Assembly (NCBI GenBank): GCA_023423795.1
Contig: JAFAEX010000309.1
Location: forward strand, 1 to 64,000
Direction: 5' to 3'
Source: Chloroflexota bacterium
GTDB lineage: Bacteria > Chloroflexota > Chloroflexia > Thermomicrobiales > UBA6265
DNA: 64,000 nt
The first letter of the stretch is position 1; each line of letters opens with the position of its first letter. Of the stretch, positions 8,441-16,624 are shown piece after piece. A program made the translations under genes and the position numbers. The notes below the pieces were generated by a model. That model had not been told where the DNA came from and searched no databases. It was given only the letters and a program-made list of their open reading frames with translations.

Positions 8441-9406
8441 CTAGATGCCGGCCATCAGCGCCCGGCCGACGAGGTTTCGGGCGAGGTCGCCCTTCACGTT
8501 ATCGACGTCCTCCTGATACTTGAGAATGACGCCGAGCGAGTCGCCCACCACCTGCTCCGAGAGATCGACCGTGCCAAGCGCTTGCAGCGCCCGCGCCCAG
8601 TCGAGGGTCTCGGCCATGCCCGGCGGCTTGAAGAGGTCGGTCTCGCGCAACGCCTGGGTGAAAGCGACGATCTGGCGGGCCAGCTTCTCCGGCAGGTCCG
8701 GCGCCTTCGCCAGCAGGATTCGGTATTCCTTGTCGAAGTCCGGGAAGTCGATCCAGTGGTAGAGGCAGCGCCGCTTGAGCGCATCGTGGATCTCGCGGGT
8801 GCGGTTCGAGGTCAGGATCACGATCGGCACGTGCTCGGCGCGGATCGTACCCAACTCCGGGACCGTGACCTGGAAGTCGGAGAGCAGTTCGAGCAGGAAG
8901 GCTTCGAGTTCCTGGTCGGCGCGGTCCACCTCGTCGATCAGCAGCACCGGCGAGCGGTTGTGGGCGGCGTCGATGGCCTGCAGCAACGGCCGCTTGAGCA
9001 GGAACTCCTCGCCGAACAGGTCGTGGCGGACGGCTTCGCGATCGACGCCGCCGGTCGCCTCGATCGTGCGCAGGTAGAGCATCTGCCGCGGGTAGTCCCA
9101 CTCGTAGATAGCCGTAGCGGCGTCGAGCCCCTCGTAGCACTGGAGGCGGATGAGGGGAGCTTCGAGCAACCCGGAGAGCACCTTGGCGATCTCGGTCTTG
9201 CCGACGCCGGCCTCGCCCTCCAGCAGCAGCGGCTTCTGCAGCTTCAGGGTCAGGTACAGCGTGGTCGCGAGGCCGCGGTCGGCGACGTAGGACTGCTCGC
9301 GCAATCCATCGGCGAGCTCGTCCACCGAATCGAACGTGCGCGTTGCTGGGGCGGTCGTGGCGGTCAATCGGGCTCCCATCGACGAAGCGAAGCGGGTTTC
9401 GTCCAA
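8441..9406 (-). CDS. coxD: CoxD-like MoxR-family AAA ATPase
   Basis: A 321-aa MoxR-type AAA+ ATPase with Walker A GEAGVGKTE, Walker B VLLIDEVDRAD, and sensor 1 ILTSNRTRE. Together with the VWA protein downstream it resembles CoxD/CoxE, a chaperone pair for the Cu-S-Mo centre of CO dehydrogenase. It is the first gene of the minus-strand operon. The ATG at 9406 is used; another ATG 27 bp inside is possible. The divergent + promoter for the zinc-finger gene starts about 190 bp away. Confidence 0.85.
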   Translation of the reverse strand: MDETRFASSMGARLTATTAPATRTFDSVDELADGLREQSYVADRGLATTLYLTLKLQKPLLLEGEAGVGKTEIAKVLSGLLEAPLIRLQCYEGLDAATAIYEWDYPRQMLYLRTIEATGGVDREAVRHDLFGEEFLLKRPLLQAIDAAHNRSPVLLIDEVDRADQELEAFLLELLSDFQVTVPELGTIRAEHVPIVILTSNRTREIHDALKRRCLYHWIDFPDFDKEYRILLAKAPDLPEKLARQIVAFTQALRETDLFKPPGMAETLDWARALQALGTVDLSEQVVGDSLGVILKYQEDVDNVKGDLARNLVGRALMAGI

Positions 9407-9598
9407 TGGGTGAAGTATCGGCCAGCAGCGCCCGCGCTGTCACGAGTTTTGCGCTCCAACGCGCCGAAAACCGGTTCCGTCCAACGATTGGAGCGGCGGC
9501 TGGTTCGGGGGCGGCGCGGTGCGGCCGGGACGCCCCAGGCCGCTGGCCGGAGGAGGGTTGGGACGGTCGATTCGCGGCGACTGGATGGCCCGAAAACG

Positions 9599-9627
9599 TT
9601 GCGGATCTGGCACAGATGTGCTACATT
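9599..9627 (+). promoter_or_regulatory. Sigma70-type promoter with palindrome in spacer
   Basis: A -35-like TTGCGG (9599-9604) and a -10-like TACATT (9622-9627) are 17 bp apart. The spacer contains the palindrome GCACAGATGTGC (9610-9621), a possible operator. The promoter would start transcription just before the SAM riboswitch. Confidence 0.5.
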
Positions 9628-9648
9628 GGCATCAACAGTTGAAGGAAA

Positions 9649-9745
9649 GCTATCCGGAGCGGGACGCTCCCGAGCGTCCCCGGCAACCGAGCGGCGACCG
9701 CCACGGTGCCCATCCTCGAGCCGAGGAGATAGGCCCCTGAAGGGG
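9649..9745 (+). ncRNA. SAM-I/SAM-IV-class riboswitch
   Basis: The core of a SAM-I clan aptamer can be traced. P1 is CTATC (9650-9654) with GATAG (9728-9732). P2 is GGGACGCT/AGCGTCCC with a CCCG loop. The conserved GGCAACC (9682-9688) opens P3, which closes with GGTGCC (9705-9710), followed by CATCC. P4 is CCTCG/CGAGG, followed by AGATAG. A further small CCCCT/AGGGG hairpin lies just after P1, which is more like SAM-IV or the I/IV variant than SAM-I. The very short P2 loop also argues against classical SAM-I. Downstream, GGGTC/GACCC (9752-9765) and CGACC/GGTCG followed by TTT (9771-9787) could form the expression platform. The first downstream gene starts at 9873. Confidence 0.75.
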
Positions 9746-9872
9746 GAAAACGGGTCGCGTGACCCTGCTTCGACCGCGGGGTCGTTTGGTATCCGACGCC
9801 GGATGCCGTGGTCCCTCGAACCCCTTCGTTCGCCGCCCGCCGCCGAATGTCCTTCGACGGAAGGAGGAGTCG

Positions 9873-10211
9873 TTGCCCATCGACAACCAACAGCTATCGC
9901 CTCGGGACCACCTGCGGGTCGTGCGCGCCCGACTCAGCGGCGAACTGGTGCGCTGCGACCCGTGCGAGGGGAAGGGCCGCTGGCTGACCCCGATGCAGAC
10001 GTTGCGCCCGTGCCCCTGCTGCGCCGGTGCGGGTGAGGTGGCGCAGGCCGACGCCACCCGGGTGCTTGCCGTGTGCCTCGCCTGCCGCGGGCGCGGCGCG
10101 GTCGGCGGCGAGGATGCCGCGATCTGTCCGAGCTGCCGCGGATTCGGCGCCGTCGCGGTGCGGAACCGGATCGCCGGCGCCAACGTCCAAACGGAGGATA
10201 CCGCCGCGTAA
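9873..10211 (+). CDS. Small DnaJ-type zinc-finger protein (four CxxCxGxG motifs)
   Basis: A 112-aa protein made almost entirely of a DnaJ-like cysteine-rich domain: CDPCEGKG, CPCCAGAG, CLACRGRG and CPSCRGFG, which should bind two zinc ions. It has no J domain and no DnaJ C-terminal domain. The start is the TTG at 9873, directed by AAGGAGG five bases upstream; a longer frame from 9759 has no ribosome site. Zinc-ribbon domains of this type act in protein-thiol or substrate binding, but the role here is unknown. Its transcript begins with a SAM-class riboswitch, and a pentapeptide-repeat gene follows. Confidence 0.8.
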   Translation: MPIDNQQLSPRDHLRVVRARLSGELVRCDPCEGKGRWLTPMQTLRPCPCCAGAGEVAQADATRVLAVCLACRGRGAVGGEDAAICPSCRGFGAVAVRNRIAGANVQTEDTAA

Positions 10212-10269
10212 GCGAACGCCGGTCGCAGGTCCGTCCGCCCGTTTTCCGCTCGCTAGGAGAGCAGAGTCC

Positions 10270-10917
10270 ATGCCCAGTTCGCCTGAACTCCGCCCGCTTC
10301 CGCCGGTCGCCGCCGATATTTCTCCCGCCGCCGCTCCGCAGGGGGACATCCTCCACTGCTGGGGGATCGAGACCTTCCTGCGCAACGGCGGCACGCCGGA
10401 GCGGTTCGCCGCGATCCGGCACCGCTTCGACGCGCGGTCGGAGGCCGCGCCCGGCGTGTGGTGGCCCGGCATCGACCTGGAGGGCGAGGACCTCTGCGGC
10501 GCGGAGCTGGCCGGGGCGACTCTGATCGGCGCGATCCTGCCCGAGGTCAACGGCGCCGACCTGCGCCGGGCGCAACTGGAGCGCGCCGTCATCCGGCAGG
10601 CGCAGGGCGCGGTCTTCGACGGCGCGGAACTGACCGAGGCGGACCTGTGCCACGGCCGCCTCGAAGGCGCGTCGTTTGTCGGCGCGAACCTCGCCTGCTG
10701 CGATTTCGTGGAGGCCGGGCTTCGCCGCGCCCGCTTCGACCGTGCCGACCTGACCGACGCGGACTTCCGCGACGCCGAACTCTGGGGCTCGACCGTCCAC
10801 CTCGCCGCCTCGCTGGACGGCGCGGACTTCACCGGCGCGGTGGGTCTTTCCGTCGAACAGCTCGTCATCCTCGCCGCCCGTGGCGCCCTCGGCGTCGAGG
10901 AGTGCGAAGCGGCGTAG
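10270..10917 (+). CDS. Pentapeptide-repeat protein
   Basis: A 215-aa protein whose residues from about 75 to 195 are A(D/N)LxX-type pentapeptides (for example GADLRRAQLE, TEADLCHGRLEGASF, RADLTDADFRDAEL), predicted to form a right-handed quadrilateral beta helix. Cysteines recur in the repeats. The N-terminal 70 residues have no repeat. Such proteins may interact with DNA gyrase or membranes, but nothing here points to a partner. The ATG has AGGAG 10 nt upstream. It is probably in the same SAM-riboswitch transcript as the preceding zinc-finger gene and ends in a strong bidirectional terminator. Confidence 0.85.
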   Translation: MPSSPELRPLPPVAADISPAAAPQGDILHCWGIETFLRNGGTPERFAAIRHRFDARSEAAPGVWWPGIDLEGEDLCGAELAGATLIGAILPEVNGADLRRAQLERAVIRQAQGAVFDGAELTEADLCHGRLEGASFVGANLACCDFVEAGLRRARFDRADLTDADFRDAELWGSTVHLAASLDGADFTGAVGLSVEQLVILAARGALGVEECEAA

Positions 10918-10941
10918 CCCGTCTGGCGCGGGGTGCTACGA

Positions 10942-10979
10942 AACGAGGGGCCGGGAAGAAAACTTCCCGGCCCCTCGTT
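10942..10979. terminator. Bidirectional terminator between convergent genes
   Basis: A perfect 17-bp stem (AACGAGGGGCCGGGAAG and its complement) with an AAAA loop lies between the pentapeptide gene (+) and the aldehyde dehydrogenase gene (-). Confidence 0.85.
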
Positions 10980-10999
10980 CCTGTTACGCGAGCAGGTAC

Positions 11000-12523
11000 T
11001 TACGGCTTCGGCGCGGTCGGCCAGCGGCCGTACCAGTCGAACGGCTCGGGGTTGAGGTTGACCACCACGTTCTTCACCTGGGTGTACAGGTCCATGACGT
11101 GGCGCGACAACTCGCGGCCAAGGCCGGACTGCTTGTAGCCGCCGAACGGGGCCTCCGGCGGGTTCACCGTCGGGTAGTTGATCGAGACGTTGCCGGCCTG
11201 CAACCGGCGGGCGAGGTTGTGCGCCCGCTTGATGTCGTTCGTCCAGACCGTGGCCGCGAGCCCGTAGATGGTCGAGTTCGCCATCCGCACCAGGTCGTCC
11301 TCGTCGGAGAACGGGATCACGGCCAGCACGGGTCCGAAGACCTCCTCCTGGGCGAGGCGCATGTCGGCGCTGACCCGGTCGAAGACGGTCGGCTCGACGA
11401 AGTTGCCGGCCGCGAGTTCGCCCAGATCGACCTTCTTGCCGCCAGCCACCAGTTCGGCGCCGTCCTCCCGCGCGTAGGAGCAGTACTGGAGGATGCGGTT
11501 CTGCTGCGACGGCGAGATCACCGGCCCCATCTGGGTCTCGTGCTCCAGCGGGTCGCCGATGCGGATCTGCCGCGCCTTCGCCACGAAATCGGCGAGGAAG
11601 GTGTCGTGGATGTCCTTGTGCAGGAACAGCCGCGTGCGGGCCGTGCAGCGCTGGCCGGCGTTTGTGTAGATCGCGAACAGGGAGCCGTCCACCGCTTCCG
11701 GGAACGTGGCGTCCGGGAAGACGATGTTCGGGCTCTTGCCGCCGAGTTCGAGCGACACCTTCTTGATGGTGCCGGCGGCGAGCTGGATGATGCGCTTGCC
11801 GGTTTCGGTTTCGCCGGTGAAAGCGACCTTGTCCACGCCGGGGTGGGCGCACATCGCCTCGCCGACCAGCTTGCCCGGCCCGGTGAGCACGTTCACCACG
11901 CCGTCCGGCACACCCGCCTCGCGGCAGATCTGGCCGAGCAGGATGGCGGTCAGCGGGGTGACGCTGGCCGGCTTGAGGATGAGGGTGTTGCCCGCCGCCA
12001 GCGCCGGGGCGAGTTTCCACGAAGCCATCAGCAGCGGGAAGTTCCAGGGCACGATCTGCGCGCAGACGCCGACCGGTTCGCGCAGGGTGTAGTCGAGCAA
12101 CGGCCCGTTCATCGGGATCTGCTCGCCCCAGAGTTGGGTCGCCAGACCGGCGTAGTATTCGAAGCAGTTGGCCGAGGCGGTCACGTCGCCGCGCGACTCG
12201 ACGATGATCTTGCCGCAGTTCATCGTCTCCAGGCGCGCTATCTCGTCGATCCGCTCCCGCAGCAGGTTCGCGATCCGGTGCAGGATGCGCGAGCGCTCCA
12301 GCGGCGTCATTCGCGGCCACCGGCCGTCGTCGAACGCGCGGCGGGCGGCGGCGACCGCCCGATCGACGTCCTCCGTGCCGGCCTTGGCGACCACGCCGAT
12401 CGCCTTGTTGGTGGTCGGGCTGACGGTTTCGAACGTCTCCCCGGAGGCGGACGGCACGTCCTTGCCGTCGATCAGCAGGTTCCAGGTGCGAAGCGCCGTC
12501 GCGGGCGCGTGGTCGATCGACAT
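11000..12523 (-). CDS. NAD(P)-dependent aldehyde dehydrogenase
   Basis: A 507-aa ALDH-superfamily enzyme oxidising an aldehyde to the acid. Visible are the VPWNFPLLMASWKLAPAL active-site entrance with its conserved Asn, the general-base Glu in LELGGKSPN, the catalytic Cys in GQRCTA, and EEVFGPVL and FGGYKQSGLGRE near the C-terminus. It resembles the betaine/phenylacetaldehyde/retinal-type subgroup, but substrate cannot be fixed. The ATG at 12523 follows an AAGGA site; the frame extends upstream without homology. It is divergent from tRNA-Leu. Confidence 0.93.
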   Translation of the reverse strand: MSIDHAPATALRTWNLLIDGKDVPSASGETFETVSPTTNKAIGVVAKAGTEDVDRAVAAARRAFDDGRWPRMTPLERSRILHRIANLLRERIDEIARLETMNCGKIIVESRGDVTASANCFEYYAGLATQLWGEQIPMNGPLLDYTLREPVGVCAQIVPWNFPLLMASWKLAPALAAGNTLILKPASVTPLTAILLGQICREAGVPDGVVNVLTGPGKLVGEAMCAHPGVDKVAFTGETETGKRIIQLAAGTIKKVSLELGGKSPNIVFPDATFPEAVDGSLFAIYTNAGQRCTARTRLFLHKDIHDTFLADFVAKARQIRIGDPLEHETQMGPVISPSQQNRILQYCSYAREDGAELVAGGKKVDLGELAAGNFVEPTVFDRVSADMRLAQEEVFGPVLAVIPFSDEDDLVRMANSTIYGLAATVWTNDIKRAHNLARRLQAGNVSINYPTVNPPEAPFGGYKQSGLGRELSRHVMDLYTQVKNVVVNLNPEPFDWYGRWPTAPKP

Positions 12524-12632
12524 GGCAGGGGTCCTTTTCCGTGGCGCGGCGGGCGAAACGACGATGCCGGCGAGGATAGCACGGCGGCCGGACGCAACCG
12601 CCGGGCGATGAGGTAAACTGCGTGGCGCACCC

Positions 12633-12715
12633 GCCGGGGTGGCGAAATGGCAGACGCAGCGCACTCAAAATGCGCCGGGGGAAACCCCGTGCGGGTTCGA
12701 ATCCCGCTCCCGGCA
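12633..12715 (+). tRNA. tRNA-Leu (anticodon CAA)
   Basis: The sequence folds as a class II tRNA: acceptor GCCGGGG/TCCCGGC (one G-U pair), D arm GCG..CGC, anticodon stem GCGCA/TGCGC with loop CTCAAAA, a long variable arm CGGGG-GAAA-CCCCG, and T arm GCGGG-TTCGAAT-CCCGC. The anticodon CAA reads UUG. CCA is not encoded after the discriminator A (the DNA reads ACCC). Confidence 0.97.
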
Positions 12716-12743
12716 CCCCTCAAGAAACCGCATGAACAAGCGA

Positions 12744-12773
12744 AAACCGGCGGGCGCCATCGCCCGCCGGTTT
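12744..12773. terminator. Hairpin after tRNA-Leu
   Basis: A 13-bp stem (AAACCGGCGGGCG with CGCCCGCCGGTTT) around a CCAT loop lies 28 bp after the tRNA and ends in TTT on both strands. It can terminate the tRNA transcript and anything reading leftwards. Confidence 0.75.
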
Positions 12774-12780
12774 CGTCGCC

Positions 12781-13005
12781 TCAGCCGGATTTACCCATTC
12801 GCTTACCCATTCCTGGGATGTGGCCCGTCGCGGTCGTGCCGAAAATCGCGTCCATCGCGGCAGCGGCGCCCTGCAACGCCGCTGCCGACAGGTGGCCGCA
12901 GGGGTCCAAAGTCAGCGTCAGGGTGGAATGCCCGAGCGTGCGGGAGGCCATCGCCAGTGGCGCGCCTCGGGCGATCGGCATGGGCGCACAAGCAGCCGTG
13001 TGCCC
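12781..13005 (-). pseudogene. Tyrosine recombinase (integrase) C-terminal remnant
   Basis: The last 74 codons read like the end of a phage-type tyrosine recombinase: HTAA, then IARGAPLAMASRTLGHSTLT (compare the usual GVPLKVVSERLGHSS) and an AAAAMDAIF tail. The family's active-site signs are damaged: RHT is GHT, and the tyrosine expected in the D-T-Y-x-H motif is Cys (DPCGH). No upstream catalytic half is seen in any frame. The remnant ends about 65 bp from the 3' end of tRNA-Leu, a common integration target, so it is probably the residue of an old integrated element. Confidence 0.7.
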
Positions 13006-13091
13006 ATTGACCCTGCCCGCGCGCCGGACGGCGACCGCGGCTATCCTGCGCCCTGTCGTTGGCGAGTCGGTCATCGGGAAGGACCTGCGCG

Positions 13092-13862
13092 GTGCGGACA
13101 TCGGTGGCGTGGTGGTGCCTCGAAGGGCTGGGTTTGGACGCGGATGGAATCGTCCGTGCAGCGGTGGACGCGGGCTGCGACGGGGTGGAGATGGCCCCGG
13201 TGGAGCACTGGCCTCGCATCCGCGAGGCTGGGCTGGCCCTCGCCGCCGACCGCGGGCATGCGTCGCTCGAAGTCGGGCTGAACCACACGGCGGAGCACGA
13301 GCGCATCGAGCGCGAGATCCTGGCCAACCTTCGGCAGGCACGGGAGTGGGGCGTTTCCACGCTCATCTGCTTCAGCGGCAACCGGGACGGGATTTCGGAC
13401 GACGAAGGCGCCGAGCACACCATCGCCGGGCTGCGACGGGTCGCGAAGGCCGCCGAGGATGCGGGCGTTACGCTCGCGGTGGAACTGCTCAACAGCCGGG
13501 TGGATCACCCAGATTACCAATGCGACCGGACCGCATGGGGCGCGCGCGTGATCGACGCCGTGGGCTCGCCTCGGGTGAAGTTGCTCTACGACGTCTACCA
13601 CATGCAGATCATGGAAGGCGACGTCATCCGCACCCTGACAGAGTACGCCGGACGCATCGGGCACTACCACGTCGCGGGCAACCCCGGCCGCAACGAACCG
13701 GACGCGAGCCAGGAACTCAACTATCCGCCGATTTATCGGGCCATCGCCGCGACCGGGTTCGACGGCTGGATCGGCATGGAGTTCATCCCGACCGGTGACC
13801 CGGTCGCGTCCCTGCGCTCGCCCGTCGCCGACGTCCACCGCAGCCTGGGCGAGGGCGCTTGA
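13092..13862 (+). CDS. Hydroxypyruvate isomerase-like TIM-barrel protein
   Basis: A 256-aa protein of the xylose-isomerase-like TIM-barrel family, closest to hydroxypyruvate isomerase (Hyi). It starts TSVAWWCL, carries the metal-ligand Glu in LAVELLNS, the Asp/His in LLYDVYHMQIMEGD, the GHYHVAGNPGRNEPD loop, and the C-terminal Glu in IGMEFIP. The GTG at 13092 has GGGAAGGA eight bases upstream and gives a family-like N-terminus; the frame from 13059 would add a non-homologous segment. Hyi converts hydroxypyruvate to tartronate semialdehyde, but related proteins act on other sugars, and no glyoxylate-pathway gene is adjacent. Confidence 0.85.
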   Translation: MRTSVAWWCLEGLGLDADGIVRAAVDAGCDGVEMAPVEHWPRIREAGLALAADRGHASLEVGLNHTAEHERIEREILANLRQAREWGVSTLICFSGNRDGISDDEGAEHTIAGLRRVAKAAEDAGVTLAVELLNSRVDHPDYQCDRTAWGARVIDAVGSPRVKLLYDVYHMQIMEGDVIRTLTEYAGRIGHYHVAGNPGRNEPDASQELNYPPIYRAIAATGFDGWIGMEFIPTGDPVASLRSPVADVHRSLGEGA

Positions 13863-13948
13863 GGGGTCACCCGGGCGCTTCGGGCGCTGTGCGGCGCCGT
13901 AGTTACCGTCGGCCAGCGCGGGTGGCTGTCATCCCGAACGCCCTCCCG

Positions 13949-14359
13949 TCATCCCGGCCGCGAGTCCAGCGGCGGGTCGAACCGGAGGCGGTCGCCAACC
14001 GCGATGCCGCGGGTGCGGGCCGTGCCGGCGTTTGCCTCGATGACCGCGGCGGCGAAGGTGAAATCGAACCGCCAGGGCTGCATCGCCTCGCGTATCCCGA
14101 CGACGGCTCCCGTTTCGTCGAGGAAGATCAGGTCGATCGGGAAGCGCATGAAGTGAGTGTGGATGCCCCGCGACGGGCGGAACAACAGGCCGTCGCCCGC
14201 CGGGAGCGCGGCGTCGAACATGAGGCCCTTGAAGGTTCCCCACGGCCCGCTGGCGAGGCGCACGTTGTCGAGCGCCACCGCGCCCGTCCGCGCGTCGATC
14301 GCGCGAGATCCCGGCTGCGCCGCTAGTCGCAGCGCATTTCCGGTTGCGCGGTCCGGCAT
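13949..14359 (-). CDS. DUF192 family protein
   Basis: A 136-aa protein with the DUF192 fold: WGTFKGLMFDAALPAGDGLL, the hallmark HTHFMRFPIDLIFLD, and IEANAGTARTRGIAVGD. Function is unknown in the family; members are often secreted, but no signal peptide is seen here with the chosen start. The ATG at 14359 has GGAGA six bases upstream; a longer frame to 14491 lacks a clear site. It lies just downstream of a PRC-barrel gene on the same strand. Confidence 0.85.
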   Translation of the reverse strand: MPDRATGNALRLAAQPGSRAIDARTGAVALDNVRLASGPWGTFKGLMFDAALPAGDGLLFRPSRGIHTHFMRFPIDLIFLDETGAVVGIREAMQPWRFDFTFAAAVIEANAGTARTRGIAVGDRLRFDPPLDSRPG

Positions 14360-14499
14360 GGTCGTCTCCGGCTGTTGGCCGAGGTGCGGCATGAATGATT
14401 CCGATTGAGGTTCGATGGCGAGCGCGGGACGCAGGGCGCATGAGCGAAGGGAGGACGGGCTGAGGAACGCCGGCGGGCTCGTGGAGCGCAACCCTTGCG

Positions 14500-15051
14500 T
14501 CAGTCCCCGCTGGGCGCGGGGACCGGGGAGGCCGTTGACGTCGCGACCCGGCGCTGGACGGCAGCGACTCGGGTTCGGCGCGGCACGGCCGACGCGCCGT
14601 CCACCGCGACGATCGGCCCGGTGACGACCGCGTCGCGCTCGGCCCGCGAGATTGCCCGCAGCCGGTCGGAGCCGAATCCGCCCGCCGCGATCCGCGCCAG
14701 CCGCTTGAGGTTTGCCGCCGGAAAATGCCGCCGCTCGTAGCGTGGCGCGCGGGCCGCGCCGAGCGCAAACTGCTCCTGCGTGACATCCAGCAGCAGCGCG
14801 TCCCCCGCGCTGCCCCGCACGAGGTCAACCGGCACGATCGCCGGTTCCGGCCCGTCGGCGGGCTGGATGACGAGCATGGTCACTTCGCCCTGCTCCTCAT
14901 CGACGACGACCTGCCGCAGCGTCCCGACCGGGCCGTCGATGGCGTAGACGCGGCTGCCGCGCTCGTAGCGGACGGGACCGCCTACTTCGCTGGCGGGCGC
15001 TGCCGTGTCGGCTGGGCCGTCGTGTGCGCTTTGGTGCATTGGCTTACCCAT
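14500..15051 (-). CDS. PRC-barrel domain protein
   Basis: A 183-aa protein with a PRC-barrel-like domain at about residues 30-75 (GSRVYAIDGPVGTLRQVVVD ... VTMLVIQPA ... IVPVDLV), a beta-barrel found in RNA-processing and photosynthetic-reaction-centre proteins. The rest is basic and low in complexity, with an Ala/Pro/Thr-rich tail. It sits between the DUF1002-like gene and the DUF192 gene on the same strand. No specific function is inferred. Confidence 0.75.
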   Translation of the reverse strand: MGKPMHQSAHDGPADTAAPASEVGGPVRYERGSRVYAIDGPVGTLRQVVVDEEQGEVTMLVIQPADGPEPAIVPVDLVRGSAGDALLLDVTQEQFALGAARAPRYERRHFPAANLKRLARIAAGGFGSDRLRAISRAERDAVVTGPIVAVDGASAVPRRTRVAAVQRRVATSTASPVPAPSGD

Positions 15052-15067
15052 TTCCTGTCCTAAGGCC

Positions 15068-16624
15068 TTAACCGGAAACGGCCGGTCGGTAGACGACGAC
15101 GAAGGGTTCGGGCGCGCGGCGGCGATTGAGGACCAGCGCGGCCAGGATCGGCGGGATGAGGGCCAGCGCCACCAACGGCAAGGTCGGCAGCGGCCTGCTC
15201 GCCGGCGACGCGTCGAGCGCGATGACCAGCCCGGTTGCGGGATCGACCGTCAGCCGCACCCGGTCGCCGACCATCAGGGCGGCGAGCGCGCTCTCGGCGC
15301 CGTCGCGCGCGACCGGGGCGTCGTCCGCCAGCCGATGCTCGGCGCGCGGTTGCCCCGGTTGGGCGATGGCCACCCGCCCGCCGCCGGCGCCGATCAGCGT
15401 GCCGTCGATGGTTGCTGGCGAGGCCGGGATGCCCGCCGCGGGCGTCGCGTCCGCGTCCTCGGCAACCGCGACCGGAGACGCCGCCACGTCGGCGTCGGCC
15501 TTCGCGGCAGGTGCCGGTGCGGTCGTGGCCGCGTTCGTCGCGGGCGGCTGGGCGAACCGGATCACCGGGCCGGGCTGCGCAGGCAGCGCGGCCGGGGTGA
15601 CCGACGCCGACATGGCGCGGATTCGCTCCTCCTCGTCGTCTTCCTCGTCCGCTTCAGCGGCTCCGACCAGCGCGGCTGCCGCGATCTTCACCAATCCCGT
15701 TCCGGACCGTTCCGCGACGCCCTCGCCGGCCGCGATCGCATCGAGGGCCGGGGCCGCCATCGCGGCGGGATCGGCGTCGTTGCGGGTTTCGTCCACGGGC
15801 ACGAACCGCAGGGCGAACCCGTCTCCGGGGTCCGCCGTGTCGATTGCCCAGCCGCCGGCGAGCGCGCCCCAATCGTGGGCGATGCTGCGCCGGAGGAACT
15901 CCCCGAGTCGCTTTCGTTCGGCGTGCGGCAAGACGAATCCGGCGTCACGCTCCCCGGCGGCGACCACCGTGGCCAGTCGGTCGGGCGAGGCGAGGGCCGC
16001 GCCCTGGGCGTTCAGGATGAGCAGCGCCGCCGGTTCCAATCCGGCGGCCGGGTCATCGGGCGAGATCGCCGCGCCGATGTCGGCGGCGAGCGCGATGGCA
16101 TCCAGCGCGATTTCGCGCCCGGTCCCATCGGCGTCCGGGGCGGCGCACGGCGCGACGCCCCAGGTCTTGAGCACCCCGGCAAGGGCGGAAACCGGTTCAG
16201 CCGGGGCGCCGTCGGGTACCGCGACCCGGAGTGTCGCATCGGTGGCGCCGGCCGCCGCCAGCGGCAGCGCGAACAGCGCCGGAGGCAGGCCGACGGCGCT
16301 GCCGGTGTCGATGCTCAACCCGGCGCCCGGCGCGTCGCAAACGAGGACAGTGGAGGACCAGACACCCTCCGCGCCGCCGAACAGGTCGTCCAGCGGCGAG
16401 GCGTCGGCCAGGGTGACGATCGCCACGTCGTCGGGCCCGCTCGCGTCGAAGGAGCGCAGCAGCTCGAGCCGCTGCCGGGCGTCGGCCGATTCGCCGATGG
16501 TGATGACGCGCCCGCCGGCCGCCTTTGCGGGCGCGGGCGGCGCGGCGATGGGCGCGACGAGCAACGCGGCGAGCGCTGCGGCGACGAGTCCTTGCATTCG
16601 GGGTGTGCGAGGCGGTCGGGCCAC
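15068..16624 (-). CDS. DUF1002-like exported membrane-anchored protein
   Basis: A 518-aa protein. A signal peptide (RMQGLVAAALAALLVAPIAA) is followed by a region resembling the extracellular DUF1002 family (RVITIGESADARQRLELL, then GVWSSTVLVCDAPGAGLSID). Next come Ala-rich acidic linkers, a small beta domain, and one transmembrane segment near the C-terminus (LPLVALALIPPILAALVL) followed by arginines. Most of the protein should face outside. The GTG at 16624 has AAGGA eight bases upstream and supplies the basic n-region; the internal ATG at 16597 is the alternative. Function unknown. Confidence 0.65.
   Translation of the reverse strand: MARPPRTPRMQGLVAAALAALLVAPIAAPPAPAKAAGGRVITIGESADARQRLELLRSFDASGPDDVAIVTLADASPLDDLFGGAEGVWSSTVLVCDAPGAGLSIDTGSAVGLPPALFALPLAAAGATDATLRVAVPDGAPAEPVSALAGVLKTWGVAPCAAPDADGTGREIALDAIALAADIGAAISPDDPAAGLEPAALLILNAQGAALASPDRLATVVAAGERDAGFVLPHAERKRLGEFLRRSIAHDWGALAGGWAIDTADPGDGFALRFVPVDETRNDADPAAMAAPALDAIAAGEGVAERSGTGLVKIAAAALVGAAEADEEDDEEERIRAMSASVTPAALPAQPGPVIRFAQPPATNAATTAPAPAAKADADVAASPVAVAEDADATPAAGIPASPATIDGTLIGAGGGRVAIAQPGQPRAEHRLADDAPVARDGAESALAALMVGDRVRLTVDPATGLVIALDASPASRPLPTLPLVALALIPPILAALVLNRRRAPEPFVVVYRPAVSG

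Noticed and set aside
12803..13492. A longer minus-strand frame overlapping the integrase remnant
   Set aside because: It runs in a different frame from the recombinase-like stretch and opposite to the hydroxypyruvate-isomerase-like gene; no motifs.
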